Under the pieces are notes generated by a model. That model was given only the letters and a program-made list of their open reading frames with translations. It was not told where the DNA came from and did not search any database. The position numbers and the translations under genes were made by a program. DNA of 64,000 nt, from the NCBI RefSeq assembly GCF_040807025.1, contig NC_090943.1, forward strand, positions 139,256,264 through 139,320,263, read 5' to 3'. The stretch is from Struthio camelus. Taxonomy: Eukaryota > Chordata > Aves > Struthioniformes > Struthionidae. Below, piece after piece: positions 29,760-40,600 of this stretch (its first letter is position 1; the number at the start of each line of letters is the position of its first letter).

Positions 29760-29935
29760 CTGGGTGGGTCAAGCACCCTTGTGAGTCACTGCTAGGCAGA
29801 GGCCTATATAAGAGCCAGGCCTAGAGCGCAGCTCCCAGAGCGCAGCCAACAGAGGCAGCAGTTCACGCAGAAGGGCGCCAGAAGGCAAAGGCGGCACCTC
29901 TCCATTTTGCACAGTGGTGTGTCCTTCCCCGGGGC
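29760..29935 (+). promoter_or_regulatory. CR1 5' region with TATA-like box
   Basis: This is the GC-rich leader between the estimated element start and the ORF1 ATG. It contains ggcctatataagagcc, with TATATAA at 29805-29811, followed about 25-35 bases later by the repeated phrase gagcgcagc (agagcgcagctcccagagcg). Many LINE internal promoters lack TATA boxes, so this arrangement is notable. Whether it drives transcription, or was partly recruited from flanking DNA, is inference. Confidence 0.45.
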
Positions 29936-31006
29936 ATGGTCATGACACGCCGCAGAGCACGTTCCCCAGTGGCTGCGGGAGGTGCTGCATCGGCTGTGTC
30001 TGAGGCCTCAACCCAGACAGACCCTCGGACAGCAGATGCAGCTCTGCAGGTGTCAGGCTGCGGGGAGTGCCTGGGGCCTCTCCGTGAGGCCTGGGCTGAC
30101 AGTCAGCTCTCCTGTGTGAGGTGTGCTGTGGTTGACCAGTTGCATCGCCAGATAAAGGAGTTACGGGAGGAAGTTAGTAGGCTGCATAGTATCCGAGAGG
30201 ATGAGCGGGAGATTGACAGGGTGTTCTCGGAGACTGTTCAGCTCCAGGAGTCCCCTGCCCCCACTGCAGCGGAGTTGTTGGAGGGCTGTGTGTCATGTGA
30301 AATGGTACATCATAACACTGTTGAAGAGGGCTGCAAGCTGGTGACCTCTCGTAGAAGGAGAAAGGCTCTTGCTCCTCCTCAAGACTTACCCTTGAAGAAC
30401 AAGTTCAGCGCCCTCCAAGCTGAGGAGGAGCTGGGCATGGCTCCAGGGGAGGCAACTACCCTGGCAGACCCTGTGCCGTGCAGGAGCACCCGGAAGCAGC
30501 GGCGAGTGATTGTTTTGGGTGACTCCCTGCTGCAGGGGACAGAGGCACCTATCTGCCGACCTGATCTCTTGTCCAGAGAGGTTTGCTGCCTGCCAGGGGC
30601 TCAAATAAGAGATGTAATGGAAAGACTGCCAAGGCTTGTCCATGCATCGGACTACTACCCTCTGCTGATCTTCCATGTGGGCGCTAACGACACGAAAGGC
30701 AAATTGGAAACCATCAAACAGGACTTCATAGCTCTGGGAATGGTGGTGAAGGGTCTGGGAGCCCAGGTCGTTTTCTCCTCAATCTTGCCTGTGAGGGGAA
30801 AGGATGGGAGGAGGAGTAGGCGAGTTTTCCAAGTTAACAGCTGGCTGCCCCACTGGTGTTGGCAGCAGGGCTTTGGTTTCTATGACTATGGGACCTTGTT
30901 TGAAGATCGACAGCTGATGGGGAGAGATGGGATCCACCTCACCAAGCGGGGCACACGCGTCTTTGCCAACATGTGGGCCAGCCTGGTAACGAGGGCTTTA
31001 AACTAG
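29936..31006 (+). CDS. CR1 ORF1 protein with GDSL/SGNH esterase domain, intact
   Basis: This open frame of 356 codons starts at ATG 29936, with a second in-frame ATG two codons later. It has a basic N-terminus (TRRRARS). Cysteine pairs C42/C45 and C60/C63 form a zinc-ribbon or PHD-like knuckle, followed by a charged, probably coiled-coil segment at about 66-105 (LHRQIKELREEVSRLH). The C-terminal domain, about 188-356, is an SGNH hydrolase: GDSL at 195-198 with nucleophile S197, GAND at 249-252 with N251, and DGIHLT with D331 and H334. CR1 ORF1 proteins are known to carry such PHD-like and esterase domains and are thought to act in the RNP and at membranes or lipids. No stop or frameshift is visible, in contrast to ORF2. 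Confidence 0.9.
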   Translation: MVMTRRRARSPVAAGGAASAVSEASTQTDPRTADAALQVSGCGECLGPLREAWADSQLSCVRCAVVDQLHRQIKELREEVSRLHSIREDEREIDRVFSETVQLQESPAPTAAELLEGCVSCEMVHHNTVEEGCKLVTSRRRRKALAPPQDLPLKNKFSALQAEEELGMAPGEATTLADPVPCRSTRKQRRVIVLGDSLLQGTEAPICRPDLLSREVCCLPGAQIRDVMERLPRLVHASDYYPLLIFHVGANDTKGKLETIKQDFIALGMVVKGLGAQVVFSSILPVRGKDGRRSRRVFQVNSWLPHWCWQQGFGFYDYGTLFEDRQLMGRDGIHLTKRGTRVFANMWASLVTRALN

Positions 31007-31082
31007 GCAAGATGGGGGAAGGGGATGGTATAGCAACACGGTACTCAGTAAAACACCACTCAAGTCAGGATGCCTCTAGTGG

Positions 31083-33729
31083 GTGCATGCAGCCAGGGGA
31101 GACAGCATCGAACATGACTATAGAGGAACCTCTTGCACCTCTCCTGGGAAGCTTGCATGCTTGACTGGCTCTCTGAAATGCCTGTACACCAATGCACGCA
31201 GCATGGAGAATAAGCAGGAAGAGTTAGAGATCTGTGTGCGGTCGCAGGGCCATGATGTCATTGCAGTCAGAGAGACATGGTGGGACAGTTCACATGACTG
31301 GGATGCTGTCATGGATGGCTGGGTGCTTTTCAGGAAAGACAGGCCAGGAAGGCGAGGTGGTGGAGTTGCCCTTTAGGTGAGAGACCAACTAGAATGTATG
31401 GAGCTCTGCCTCGGGGTGGATGAAGAGCAAGTTGAGAGCCTATGGGTAAGGCTTAAAGGGCAGGGCAACATGGGTGACACTGTTGCGGGGGTTTACTACA
31501 GGCCACCTGATCAGGAAGAGGAAGTCGATGAGGCCTTCTACAGACAGCTGGAAGTAGCCTCACGATCACAGGCCCTGGTTCTCTTGGGGGACTTCAACCA
31601 CCCGGACGTCTGCTGGGAAGACAGCACAGCTAGGCACAAACAGTCAAAGAGGTTCCTGCAGAGGATTGATGATAATTTCTTGACCCAGGTGGTGGAGACG
31701 CCAACGAGGAGAGGTGTGCTGCTTCGGGAGAGCAAACTTTGGCCTCTTTGGGGACCTACTTAGGGGAATATCATGGGATCAGGCCCTAGAAGGAAGAGGG
31801 GTCCAAGAAAGCTGGTTAATATTCAAGCATCACCTCCTCCAGGCTCCAGAGCAGTGCATCCCTCTGAGGAAGAAGTCGAGCAAAGCGGGCAGGAGACCTG
31901 CCTGGATGAGCAAGGAACTCCTGGCAAAACTCCAACAGAAGAAGGAAGTACACAGAATGTGGCAAAGGGGACAGGCCACTTGGGAGGAACACAGGGACGT
32001 TGTCAGAGTGTGCAGGGATGCAACAAGGAAGGCTAAGGCCCAGTTGGAATTGAATCTGGCAAGGGATGTCAAGGACAACAAGAAGGGCTTCTTCCAATAC
32101 ATCAAGAGCAGAAGGAAGACTAGGGAAAATGTGGGCCCGCTGCTGAGTGGGGCGGGTGCCCTGGTGACAAAGGATACAGAGAAGGCAGAGTTATTGAATG
32201 CCGCCTTTGCTTCAGTCTTCACTGCTAAGGCCAGTCCTCAGGAATTCCCAACCGTGGGGACAAGAGAGGAAGGCTGGAGAAAGGAAGACTCTCCCTTGGT
32301 CGAGAAGGACCAGGTTAGAGATCTTTTGGCCAAACTTGACATCCATAAATCCATGGGCCCTGATGGGATGCACCCACGAGTGCTGAGGGAGCTGGCAGAC
32401 ACCATTGCTAGGCCACTCTCCATCCTCTTGGAAAGGTCCTGGAGATCAGGAGAGGTGCCTGAGGACTGGAAGAAAGCCAGCGTCACCCCAGTCTTCCAAA
32501 AGGGCAAGAAGGAGGAGCCAGGAAACTACAGGCCTGTCAGCCTCACCTCCATCCCTGGAAAGGTGATGGGACAGCTCCTCCTGGAGGTCCTCACTAAGCA
32601 TGTGGAGGACAAGACGGTGATCAGGAGTAGTGAGCATGGATTCCCCAAAGGGAAATCATGCTTGACCAATCTGGTAGCCTTCTATGATGGAATGACTGGC
32701 TGGGTAGATGAGGGCAGAGCAGTGGATGGTGTCTCCCTGGACTTCAGCAAGGCGGATTGAGAACTGGCTGGATGGCCGAGCTCAGAGGGCTGTGGTCAGT
32801 GGCGCAGAGTCTAGGTGGAGGCCTGTAGCTAGCGGTGTCCCCCAGGGGTCAGTCCTGGGTCCAGTCTTGTTCAATGTATTCCTCAGTGACCTGGAGGAAG
32901 GGACGGAGTGCACCCTCAGCAAGTTTGCTGATTATACTATACTGGGGGGGAATGGCTGACGCACCAGAAGACTGTGCTGCCATTCCGAGGGACCTGGAGA
33001 GGCTGGAGAGCTGGGCGGAGAGGAACCTCGTGAAGTTCAACAAAGGCAAGTGCAGGGTCCTGCCCCTGGGGAGGAATAACCCCATTCCCCAGGACAGGCT
33101 GGGTGTTGACCTGCTGGAAAGCAGCTCTGCCGAGAAGGACCTGGGAGTGCTGGTGGACAACAAGTTAAGCATGAGCCAGCAGTGTGCCCTTGTGGCCAAG
33201 AAGGCCAATGGTCTCCTGGGGGTGCATTAGGCAGAGTGTTGCCAGCAGGTGGAGGGAGGTGATCCTGCCCCTCTCCTCAGCCCTGGGGAGGCCTCACCTG
33301 GAGTCCTGTGTCCAGTGCTGGGCTCCCCAGTACAAGAGAGACATGGCACGGCTGGAGAGAGTCCAGCGGAGGGCTATGAAGGTGATTAGGGGACTGGAGC
33401 ATCTCTCCTATGAGGAAAGGCTGAGGGAGCTGGGCCTGTTCAGCCTGGAGAAGAGAAGATTGAGAGGCAATCTCATAAACGTGTACAAGTATCTGAAGGG
33501 GGAGTGTCAAGAGGATGAGGCCAGCCTCTTCTCCGTGGTGCCCAGCAACAGGACAAGAGGCAATGGGCACAAACTGAGCCACAGGAAGTTCCACCTGAAC
33601 CCGAGAAAAAACTTCTTCACTGTGAGGGTGACTGAGCATTGGAACAGGTTGCCCAGAGAGGTAGTGGAGTCTCCTTTGCTGGAGATGTTCAAAACCCGTC
33701 TGGATGTGATCCTGGGCAATATGCTCTAG
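31083..33729 (+). pseudogene. CR1 ORF2 (endonuclease-reverse transcriptase), inactivated
   Basis: The reading is split over several frames. The endonuclease part keeps N37 in YTNARSM (31191-31193), the E of RETWWD (31272-31274) and GDFNHP (D at 31590-31592). A TAG at 31374-31376 interrupts it in frame, between GVAL and VRDQ. Near 31720-31730 the frame jumps from the RRGVLL block to [10 protein letters not shown], and the late SDH-type endonuclease block is missing, which suggests an internal deletion. The RT part runs from about 31714. Motif A is cut after DFSKA (D at 32740), resuming near 32754 at RIENWLDG, which suggests a second deletion. SGVPQGS at 32831-32851 is intact. The FADD box reads FADY (32924-32935). 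Frameshifts fall in the G runs at 32944-32950 and 33218-33222. The C-terminal part ends at 33729. Confidence 0.93.
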
Positions 33730-33810
33730 AGGACCCTGCTTGAGCAGGGAGGTTGGACCAGATGATCTCCAGAGGTCCCTTCCAACCTAAACCAATCTGT
33801 GATTCTGTGA
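33730..33810 (+). repeat. CR1 3' UTR hairpin and octamer tail
   Basis: This short 3' untranslated end contains the complementary arms ggttgga and tccaacc around agatgatctccagaggtccc, then two imperfect copies of the tail octamer (33794-33801 and 33802-33809). In CR1 elements this region is conserved and is taken to be the reverse-transcriptase recognition site. There is no poly-A tail, as expected for the clade. No clear target-site duplication is visible. Confidence 0.9.
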
Positions 33811-34384
33811 ATGGCCGCCCCTATTTGATCATGTGTAATGCTGATGCAGAGGTTAGGCAGCAGAAGTATACACTAGAAAAAAACATTTGTATGATGACAT
33901 TTCTCTTTTTACAGACACCTAAGCAAAAATATCTAAAAATTAAGCCAGGAATTGCTATAATAAAAGAGGTACCCACTTATGCAACAGGAGGGCAGAAAGA
34001 TGCTTCTTTTTAAAGCATATGCCAAGTTGTATCCGAGATATTTCCTTCCAAAAATTTAGGTGCATCAGAGAAAGAAATATCAAACTGAACTAGTCTGGGC
34101 TTTCATGTGAAATTATAGAATGAAGACTCCATGCTTGTTTCAGGTTGATACTGGTATTGACTTTTCAATAACAAACACATAACAGAATGCAACTCCTTAT
34201 ATTATTTAGAAATCATCCCCAAGTTTAAAATAAAACACAAACAAAATAAAGAGAATAGACATAATATTATATATTGCAATAATGAAAAAAGCACATTTTA
34301 AGGATGGCTTAACCATTTATCCTGAAGTATAAGAAATAAAAAGGAATCATAACACCATGATGGAAACAAATCTTAGACTTTTAC

Positions 34385-34477
34385 CTTTGTGGCAGCATCA
34401 AAGCAGACAAAGCCCATGCTGAAGTCAATGGTAAGTCCCATAAGATGACTCTCCAAAACACAGGCATATGTCTTGGA
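34385..34477 (-). CDS. SNTG1: SNTG1 internal exon D (syntrophin-unique region)
   Basis: This 93-base, 31-codon exon begins SKTYACVLESHLMGLTIDFS and ends FDAATK. The acceptor is cttttacag before TCCAAGAC; the donor is gtaaaag. It follows the PH domain and starts the C-terminal syntrophin-unique region, which together with the PH domain contributes to binding dystrophin-family proteins. It is phase 0-0. The first residue is serine where I recall cysteine in the human protein, and METGF-like positions (FSMGFVCF) differ slightly, as expected between bird and mammal. The 3' end of the plus-strand CR1 element lies about 574 bases from the donor side of this exon, in antisense orientation. Confidence 0.95.
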
Positions 34478-37400
34478 CTGTAAAAGAAAAATCAGAAAAG
34501 GTAGTTACTACAGTATACAATTCTTCAGCTTCCTTCTAGGGCCAGCCCTTCTGTGTCTTTATTCTAATGCGCATATCTCAAATTTATTATAAGAAAGAAG
34601 TCATTTCAGGCCAATTCATTGTGAGTATATCCCAAATCAAAGGATTTATATCAGTGATGACATTTTCTAAGTATTGTAAAAAGAGGCTTTACTTCTATTA
34701 AGGAAATAATAAATCAGAATTGAACAGCCTTGGTGGCTTACAAAATGACAACTGCTAAACAGGAAGTTTCATTATCTCATATTCATTCTACAAGATGAAA
34801 CACAGAATCTTCCCCAAACATTAACATAGCCAGCTTTTTAGGAAAAAAAATGCATTTGTAAAATATCTATTTGGTATGCTGTTTATTATTTGGTGTCCTC
34901 CTAAATCTCAGTGAAAAAGACGGTATTTCAATATCATGTATCATTTCAATATCAATATCATTGATGTAATCATATGAAATAGCTTTTTGCTTTAGCTACT
35001 ACATCTCAAAGGTTTCTATGAGAAAACCTTGAAATCCTGAAAGACTTTCTCATTCTATTTTTTTTTTTAATATTTATCTATTTATTTCCATAACATCAGA
35101 CTTTGATACATGGCTTGAGACATCTATTAGTGACATTTTCAGGATCAAAATTATTGCTGTGCCTGAGGGTTGTCTTCAGGTTCAAAACAATAAGCTTGAA
35201 TTTTTCACCAAAAAACCTGTCAAAATGTTAAATTATTTTCAAATTTGATGTAGTAAATGCTTTAAAAAGGCCATTCTTATTTTATAGAAATTTTACCCTT
35301 CACATTAAATGAGATAGATATAATTATATTCTTCAATTCTCGCTTACACCCCTAAAGGTACGAAATGAGAAAAAAAAATATATGATCTAAAATGCGCTAA
35401 AGAACCAAAACATAAATTATGAATTCGAACACAATGATGTAAGTTACTAAATTATCAATGTTACAAAGGTGTGTGTCATTATTTATGGCATTTTGGTTAT
35501 CAAGGGAAATATTAAGACTAAATCAGATGCCTTTACTTAGATATTCTTTGGATATGCATCTAAGTGGTCTTCCCCAGAACACAAGAAGCTGGAAGGCTCA
35601 TTTACAGCTCCTAAGAGATGATATAGACATACTGATGCTGATACCAAAGGCAAAAGAAAAGTTCATAGCTATATGGATTCTTTTGTTGTTTTAAATTGAG
35701 TTTCTCACATTTTAATATAGATTTTTTTCCTGGCACTAAAATATTCGCGAGAATTGCTTTCCTAGATCAAACTAGGTCTCAACTGCATCCAAAGAGTTGT
35801 TGGATAAATTTGGTCTGCACGTCCTGGAGCTCAGGTATAGTGATGTGTATCTCTCCCAAGACGACTCTGTATTAGCTGTCAGTAAGGCGCATGAGCAATC
35901 TTTAAATCAGTCTATAGACAAAGTATGCCAATCCATGGTTCAGAAGCAGAAGCAATCCATGGCCTAGAAGATGAGTTTTGCACTATCGCTCAGTAACAGT
36001 AAATCATATGTTATTGTGTGATTCACCAAAGGTGTTTAAAAGCTGTAATTGTCACTTCCTAAAGAAAAGATTTCCTGCTGCTGCTGTTGAGGTGAAAAGC
36101 AATGACAGGTCTATTGTGGTAGCTTCCAACACTGAAAGAACTTAACATACTCCACTGCATGTCTAAAATGTGAATTTATATGGCACAGACCTGCACTCAG
36201 TTATTATAATTACCAGTGTAGGAAAACAACAACTTTAATTACAAAATCCATGAAATTCTGTGGTGTCAGAGTGATATTTTATTTGTTTTATATCAGCAAA
36301 TAAGAGTGGCTCTTTTTGGAGTGGCTACACCATAAAACTGCTATGAAAATGTAAACTTTGATCCTGAATGAGTGTTGTTAGAAAAAGAGATGATTTTGCC
36401 TTTTGCAAAGTCATATATTTCCCATTGAGTCTACTTAATGAATTGTCACATACCGAAATGTTGAAGTCCTGCATGCAAAACAAAAATGTACAGTTTTGTA
36501 CAATTCTCTTGATAACTTGCAGTAAAGGTGAATAAAATAACAACTTATTTATTTCCGTACCTCCAGTTCATCTAGAACAGACATACAGTCTTTACTGAGT
36601 ACTGAAATTTGGCAAGGAGACAATATCTCACTTAGACATAAAATATGTACTGCTGTCTAACTCATCTGACCTCCTACCTCAACACCCGAGGTCTGATCTA
36701 CATTGCAGCACCATACTGAGCTGGCAGACAGTATTGCTTAAGCACAGCGTCGTGCCTGGGCTAATTAGCCTCACTGAGAAATTAAGATTTATGAGAAGCA
36801 GGACATATCAGCCTGGGTTCAATGCTGCACTGAAAAAGTTACCTGCCTCCTAGACTGAAGGTAGTCTTTCTGCAAAGCAGCACACAGCTGGTGCAGAAAT
36901 ATCACAGTGTGGATATCGGTAGGAAAAAACTGCATTGCAAGGTGCAGATCATCAGTGGAGTAGTTGGTTTTTACTTACATGTAAGATCAGTCTATGCCTT
37001 CAGGATATGTATTTCAAAGATATTCAAAACAATTAACATAAGCAAAAATCTAAAAACAATAATAGGATCTGTGGACAGCAAGATTTTAGTGTATTTTCGG
37101 AAGAATGTCCTTTTTATTATGCACGTTTGTAGCATAAGATTCTGGTCACAGGTCAGAGCTAGAATGGGAGCTTTAAGACACTCATTAACACTGCTCAAAA
37201 TTTTCTCATCTTTATTTTCTCTAATTTGTCTTTTAAGTTAGGCATTTGGAGAAAACAAAAATGAAGAAATACTTCACAGGAGACTTAAGAATTTAAAAGT
37301 TCTTGTATATTTGATATGCATTTTAAAGCCTTTCAAGTGACTGTTAAAAAATATCATGATTGTTTGTCTTTGGCTCCTGATTTCTTACATAGAGCTCATA

Positions 37401-40400
37401 AACACCTAACCAAAAACAACTTATCAAAACTGAAGCATCCCTTCAAAAGAAAACAGAAGATTTCAGCACTTACTTCTTGTTTTCTCACTCAATAGAGAAT
37501 CTTAGATTGAGTTTATGAATAACTCTGCAGGTCAGGTGCTGAAGGAGACAACTTAAAGTATTATATTCCTTAGACTCTGCTCCCACAATATACACAGTTT
37601 AAATTATGGAAAAAAAGATACATTGGAAGTCTACTGTAAGCTAGGTCCAAGATTTAAGTCAGACTTTCAAACTCAGATTCAATTTCAGTGGAGACAAGCT
37701 TTAAACTGTACCACAAGGCAGCTTACATGGTATTTCTTATATTAGGGAATAAGCAACTACAATGCAAACGAGGATAGCAAGAAAAAAAATTCATGTTGAG
37801 ACAGGTAAAAGTTTTAGCATAAAAGAGTAGGAACATCAAGAGAATCTGTAAAACGTATAATTGCACATTATCCATGCTGTAGCAGTCTCAGATTCTTCAC
37901 ATAAAGACACTGTGAGATAGTTAAGGAATAGGACCTCCATTTGCAGTGAGTTTTTACTTTTTTCTTTTAGTATCTACTTACGATAATGCATTAGACTGTC
38001 TTACTACTCTAAAGAAAACTAAATAAAGAGTAACTGTAACATACTCTAATGGCATCTGTACAATGTCATAAATTGTATCACATGTTCTTGCCAAACCATT
38101 ATCACCTTTACTGTCTTTCTCTCCCTCTAATATATTTCTTTCCTAAATAAAACAGTGTTATTAACTTTTGTTGTAGATATGCTTCTGACAGAAACTATTA
38201 ATTTAGGCTTAAATAGAATTTCTTACTTGTTTATAATGAGGCATCTTTTTCAGCATTTGGGTTTGTAATATATTATTTAGAAGTACATCAGAATAGGGCC
38301 CCCATTAACCTCAGCTGAGCTATGCCAGTTTGTACTAGCTGAGAAACACTGGTATTATGGCATAGTACACACCACATTTAAATAATTTTAATTGCAGTTA
38401 CATTTTCAAAATTATCTGATTTCACAGTAAGACAAACCTGCATACACCTGGATTTTCATTCAGAGTTAAAAGGGTATGTAATGAGATTACTTACTGCACG
38501 TTTTCTATGAATATGATTGCACAAAAATAAATTTTATTCAGAATTCACAGTGATACCTTGACTTTGAAACTGTCATCTTTTTTTCTCACAGAACAATAAG
38601 ATCATGTTCTTAAAAGAACTCTTTGGAGACAAATTATGCGACTATTCAAACCTAATATCTTTTTCAGATTTTACATGAATCTGCACGAAACTCATGGATG
38701 AAAGCACAATAACAAACTATTGAAAACAAAACAGGTAAAGCCAAGACCAGTTATATTAAAAATTAATACTCTGTTTTTTTTCCAAACTGGGACACAAGAG
38801 GCAAGAATAAAGGCAAAACATAAAAAACAGATGAAATCATAGGTGTACGTTTCACAGTAACAAGCCATCAAGAGATGGCTATTCACCCACTTTCTCAAAT
38901 TCGCTATAATTGAACTAGCTCAGGAAATGAATATTTTCAGTCCATAATTGCTCATCTAAAAGTCAATAGAGTGAAAGAAAAGGTGGAAAGGGAAAAATTT
39001 GAAGTTAAGATTATTAGAAAAAGTCTTTTGGGGAGCTAAGGGAAACATTTTGCATAGCTGTGATTCTAAAATCTAAGAGAAGCTAAACAAGGAGCACTAC
39101 AGCAGGAATCTGTGAAAGAACAAATATGAAGTGTCCTCCTGACTAAAAGTTATTTGAGAAAATTGCAACATATTCTTTTAATGATAGCTCAGTAGTGCTT
39201 TACAAACAAGCTACCTGAGAAAGACAAAGGATTTCAAATGCTTAGTAGCAAGAATATATTGTTGCAATTTTTATACAGAAAAACAACACTTTCATTTTTC
39301 AAGAGGACAATCAAAGTTCAAAAGCTAAGAATAGCTCCTGAAAAGGTAGCAGAGTGCATCAAGTTAAAGATAAAAAAACGTACCTTCTCAGGCTCCTCCT
39401 CCAATAAAGCTAATACACATTAAGATTGACAGCAATGCAGCTTTTTCCAAAATAGACTATCAGCTGTATCAGCTGTATATACTAACTCCATCTGCAGTGT
39501 TGCTTTATAGGTCAGGAGAGCGCTAATGTAAAACTAACAATTTGTCTAAATAACAGACTGTCAGAGCCTGTGCTCACAGGAGGATGCAGAAAATGAATGT
39601 ATAGAAAGTGAGCACTATCCAGTATTTGCACAGGCTAATATGCTAACATGACTTTTTTAGGTGAGTATACAGGATAACGCACGGCAATATCAATCAAGCC
39701 TCTTCCAACCACGTATGTTCATGATGAGAACATCAAGATAACAACTAGAATTAGGTGAATTATAATGTTTTTCCTCTATTTTAAATAAAAAACCATAATT
39801 TTTGGTCACATGAAAAATATAGTTATCTTTAAATAAAACCACTCTAATATGCAATTTTTGCTATAAAATTCCACCAGTAATTTGGACCTAAATGTCATCC
39901 GTCTCTGCTGGGTCATCTGACAAGTGAGGAGATATACAAAGAACAAGAAATGTGTGAAAAGAATAACACATTTGAAGCTCAGTTTTGTTGTCATTTGCAT
40001 ATTCATGGCTATTCAATACTCTCACTCAGTGTATTCTCAGTCCTGTTTATTGCAAGGACAATTTAATTCCTGTAAGGTTCTTTTATGTCACTTAGTAACA
40101 TATAAGGTATGTATGACAGTATGTAAGAACGATACCTAAAGAGCTGTTTTGGCCCTGATATATGAAGATTGTTTTTCCTCTTCTGTTCATAAACCTTAGT
40201 TAATATTTAAGTATCACCTACTCAGAATGACTGAGGTTATGTTTTCTGAACTTTAGATTGCAAGCTCCATGGGAAAAGTTACAAAACTTTTTTTTTTTTT
40301 TTAATATTATTGCATACCTACCATAATAGTAATTTGAGAACTTTGAAATTTGAGTAGGTCAGAGAATTTCTTAAGTTGCCCCATTATCTTGGATAACTAT

Positions 40401-40447
40401 AATTTGTTAATGTACTAAAAGATAATCATTAAGGCAGTTGTTCTCAC
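34478..40447 (-). other. SNTG1 intron between exons C and D
   Basis: This intron is 5,970 bases of AT-rich sequence. It has a T15 run at 40288-40302 and an A-rich stretch near 35370. A segment at about 38290-38350 (cagctgagctatgccagttt) vaguely resembles old sauropsid interspersed repeats, but this is weak. I see no gene or RNA feature. Confidence 0.8.
40288..40302. repeat. T15 homopolymer
   Basis: A T run in the C-D intron, about 145 bases from the donor of exon C. Confidence 0.9.
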
Positions 40448-40600
40448 CTGTATCCTTTCAACTTCTAAAAAAGTCGCTGTTTGGAAGGCTTTTTCCCATA
40501 GTGTTAGGTCAGACTCCAGTTCCACAGAAAAGTAGAGATCTTCCCCAGTTTCAGACTGGACACCAAAGCAATGTTTCCGTCGGTCCAGTAGATCACTGTC
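40448..40600 (-). CDS. SNTG1: SNTG1 internal exon C (C-terminal half of PH domain)
   Basis: This 153-base, 51-codon exon begins DSDLLDRRKHCFGVQ and ends TATFLEVERIQ. The acceptor is ttttcatcag before GACAGTG; the donor is gtgagaac. The segment GEDLYFSVELESDLTLWEKA holds the last beta strands and the C-terminal helix of a PH domain, including the near-invariant helix tryptophan (in LWEKAF). This is the easiest exon to recognise as gamma-1-syntrophin. The frame stays open for some codons on both sides, but those extensions (MADYITS upstream, VRTTALM downstream) are intron read-through. It is phase 0 at both ends and continues straight into the SKTYACVLES exon at 34385-34477. Confidence 0.96.

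Larger units (their letters stand above)
29745..33810 (+). mobile_element. Near-full-length CR1 LINE retrotransposon
   Basis: This non-LTR retrotransposon of the CR1 clade is about 4.07 kb long. It carries a GC-rich 5' region with a TATA-like box, an intact ORF1 (29936-31006), a broken ORF2 (about 31083-33729), and the conserved 3' end. The 3' end has the inverted pair ggttgga (33751-33757) and tccaacc (33781-33787) and then two octamer-type repeats, aatctgtg and attctgtg, ending at 33810. The 3' boundary is firm. The 5' boundary (about 29745) is estimated from the change in base composition and could be off by tens of bases. Most avian CR1 copies are truncated at the 5' end, so this length is uncommon. 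It lies antisense to the syntrophin gene. I cannot assign the subfamily by eye. Confidence 0.95.
19559..34384 (-). other. SNTG1 intron between exons D and E
   Basis: This 14.8 kb intron is AT-rich except for the CR1 LINE at about 29.75-33.81 kb, which is visibly GC-richer. Other contents are poly-A/T tracts (23177-23192, 26688-26703, 27035-27058), a 26-base tandem duplication at 28669-28720, and a 176-codon plus-strand open frame at 23757-24287 of unknown meaning. I see no other exon or RNA gene. Confidence 0.8.

Noticed and set aside
31773..32036. Plus-strand 87-codon frame overlapping ORF2
   Set aside because: It is an alternative frame of the reverse-transcriptase region, with no independent support.
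30386..33719. Many minus-strand open frames of 63-130 codons across the CR1 element
   Set aside because: They are antisense shadows of ORF1 and ORF2; the GC-rich coding sequence keeps the opposite strand open.
29691..33851. Shared gctgatgca on both sides of the CR1 element, as a possible target-site duplication
   Set aside because: The copies lie tens of bases away from both ends of the element, and CR1 insertions usually lack clear duplications. It is a coincidence.
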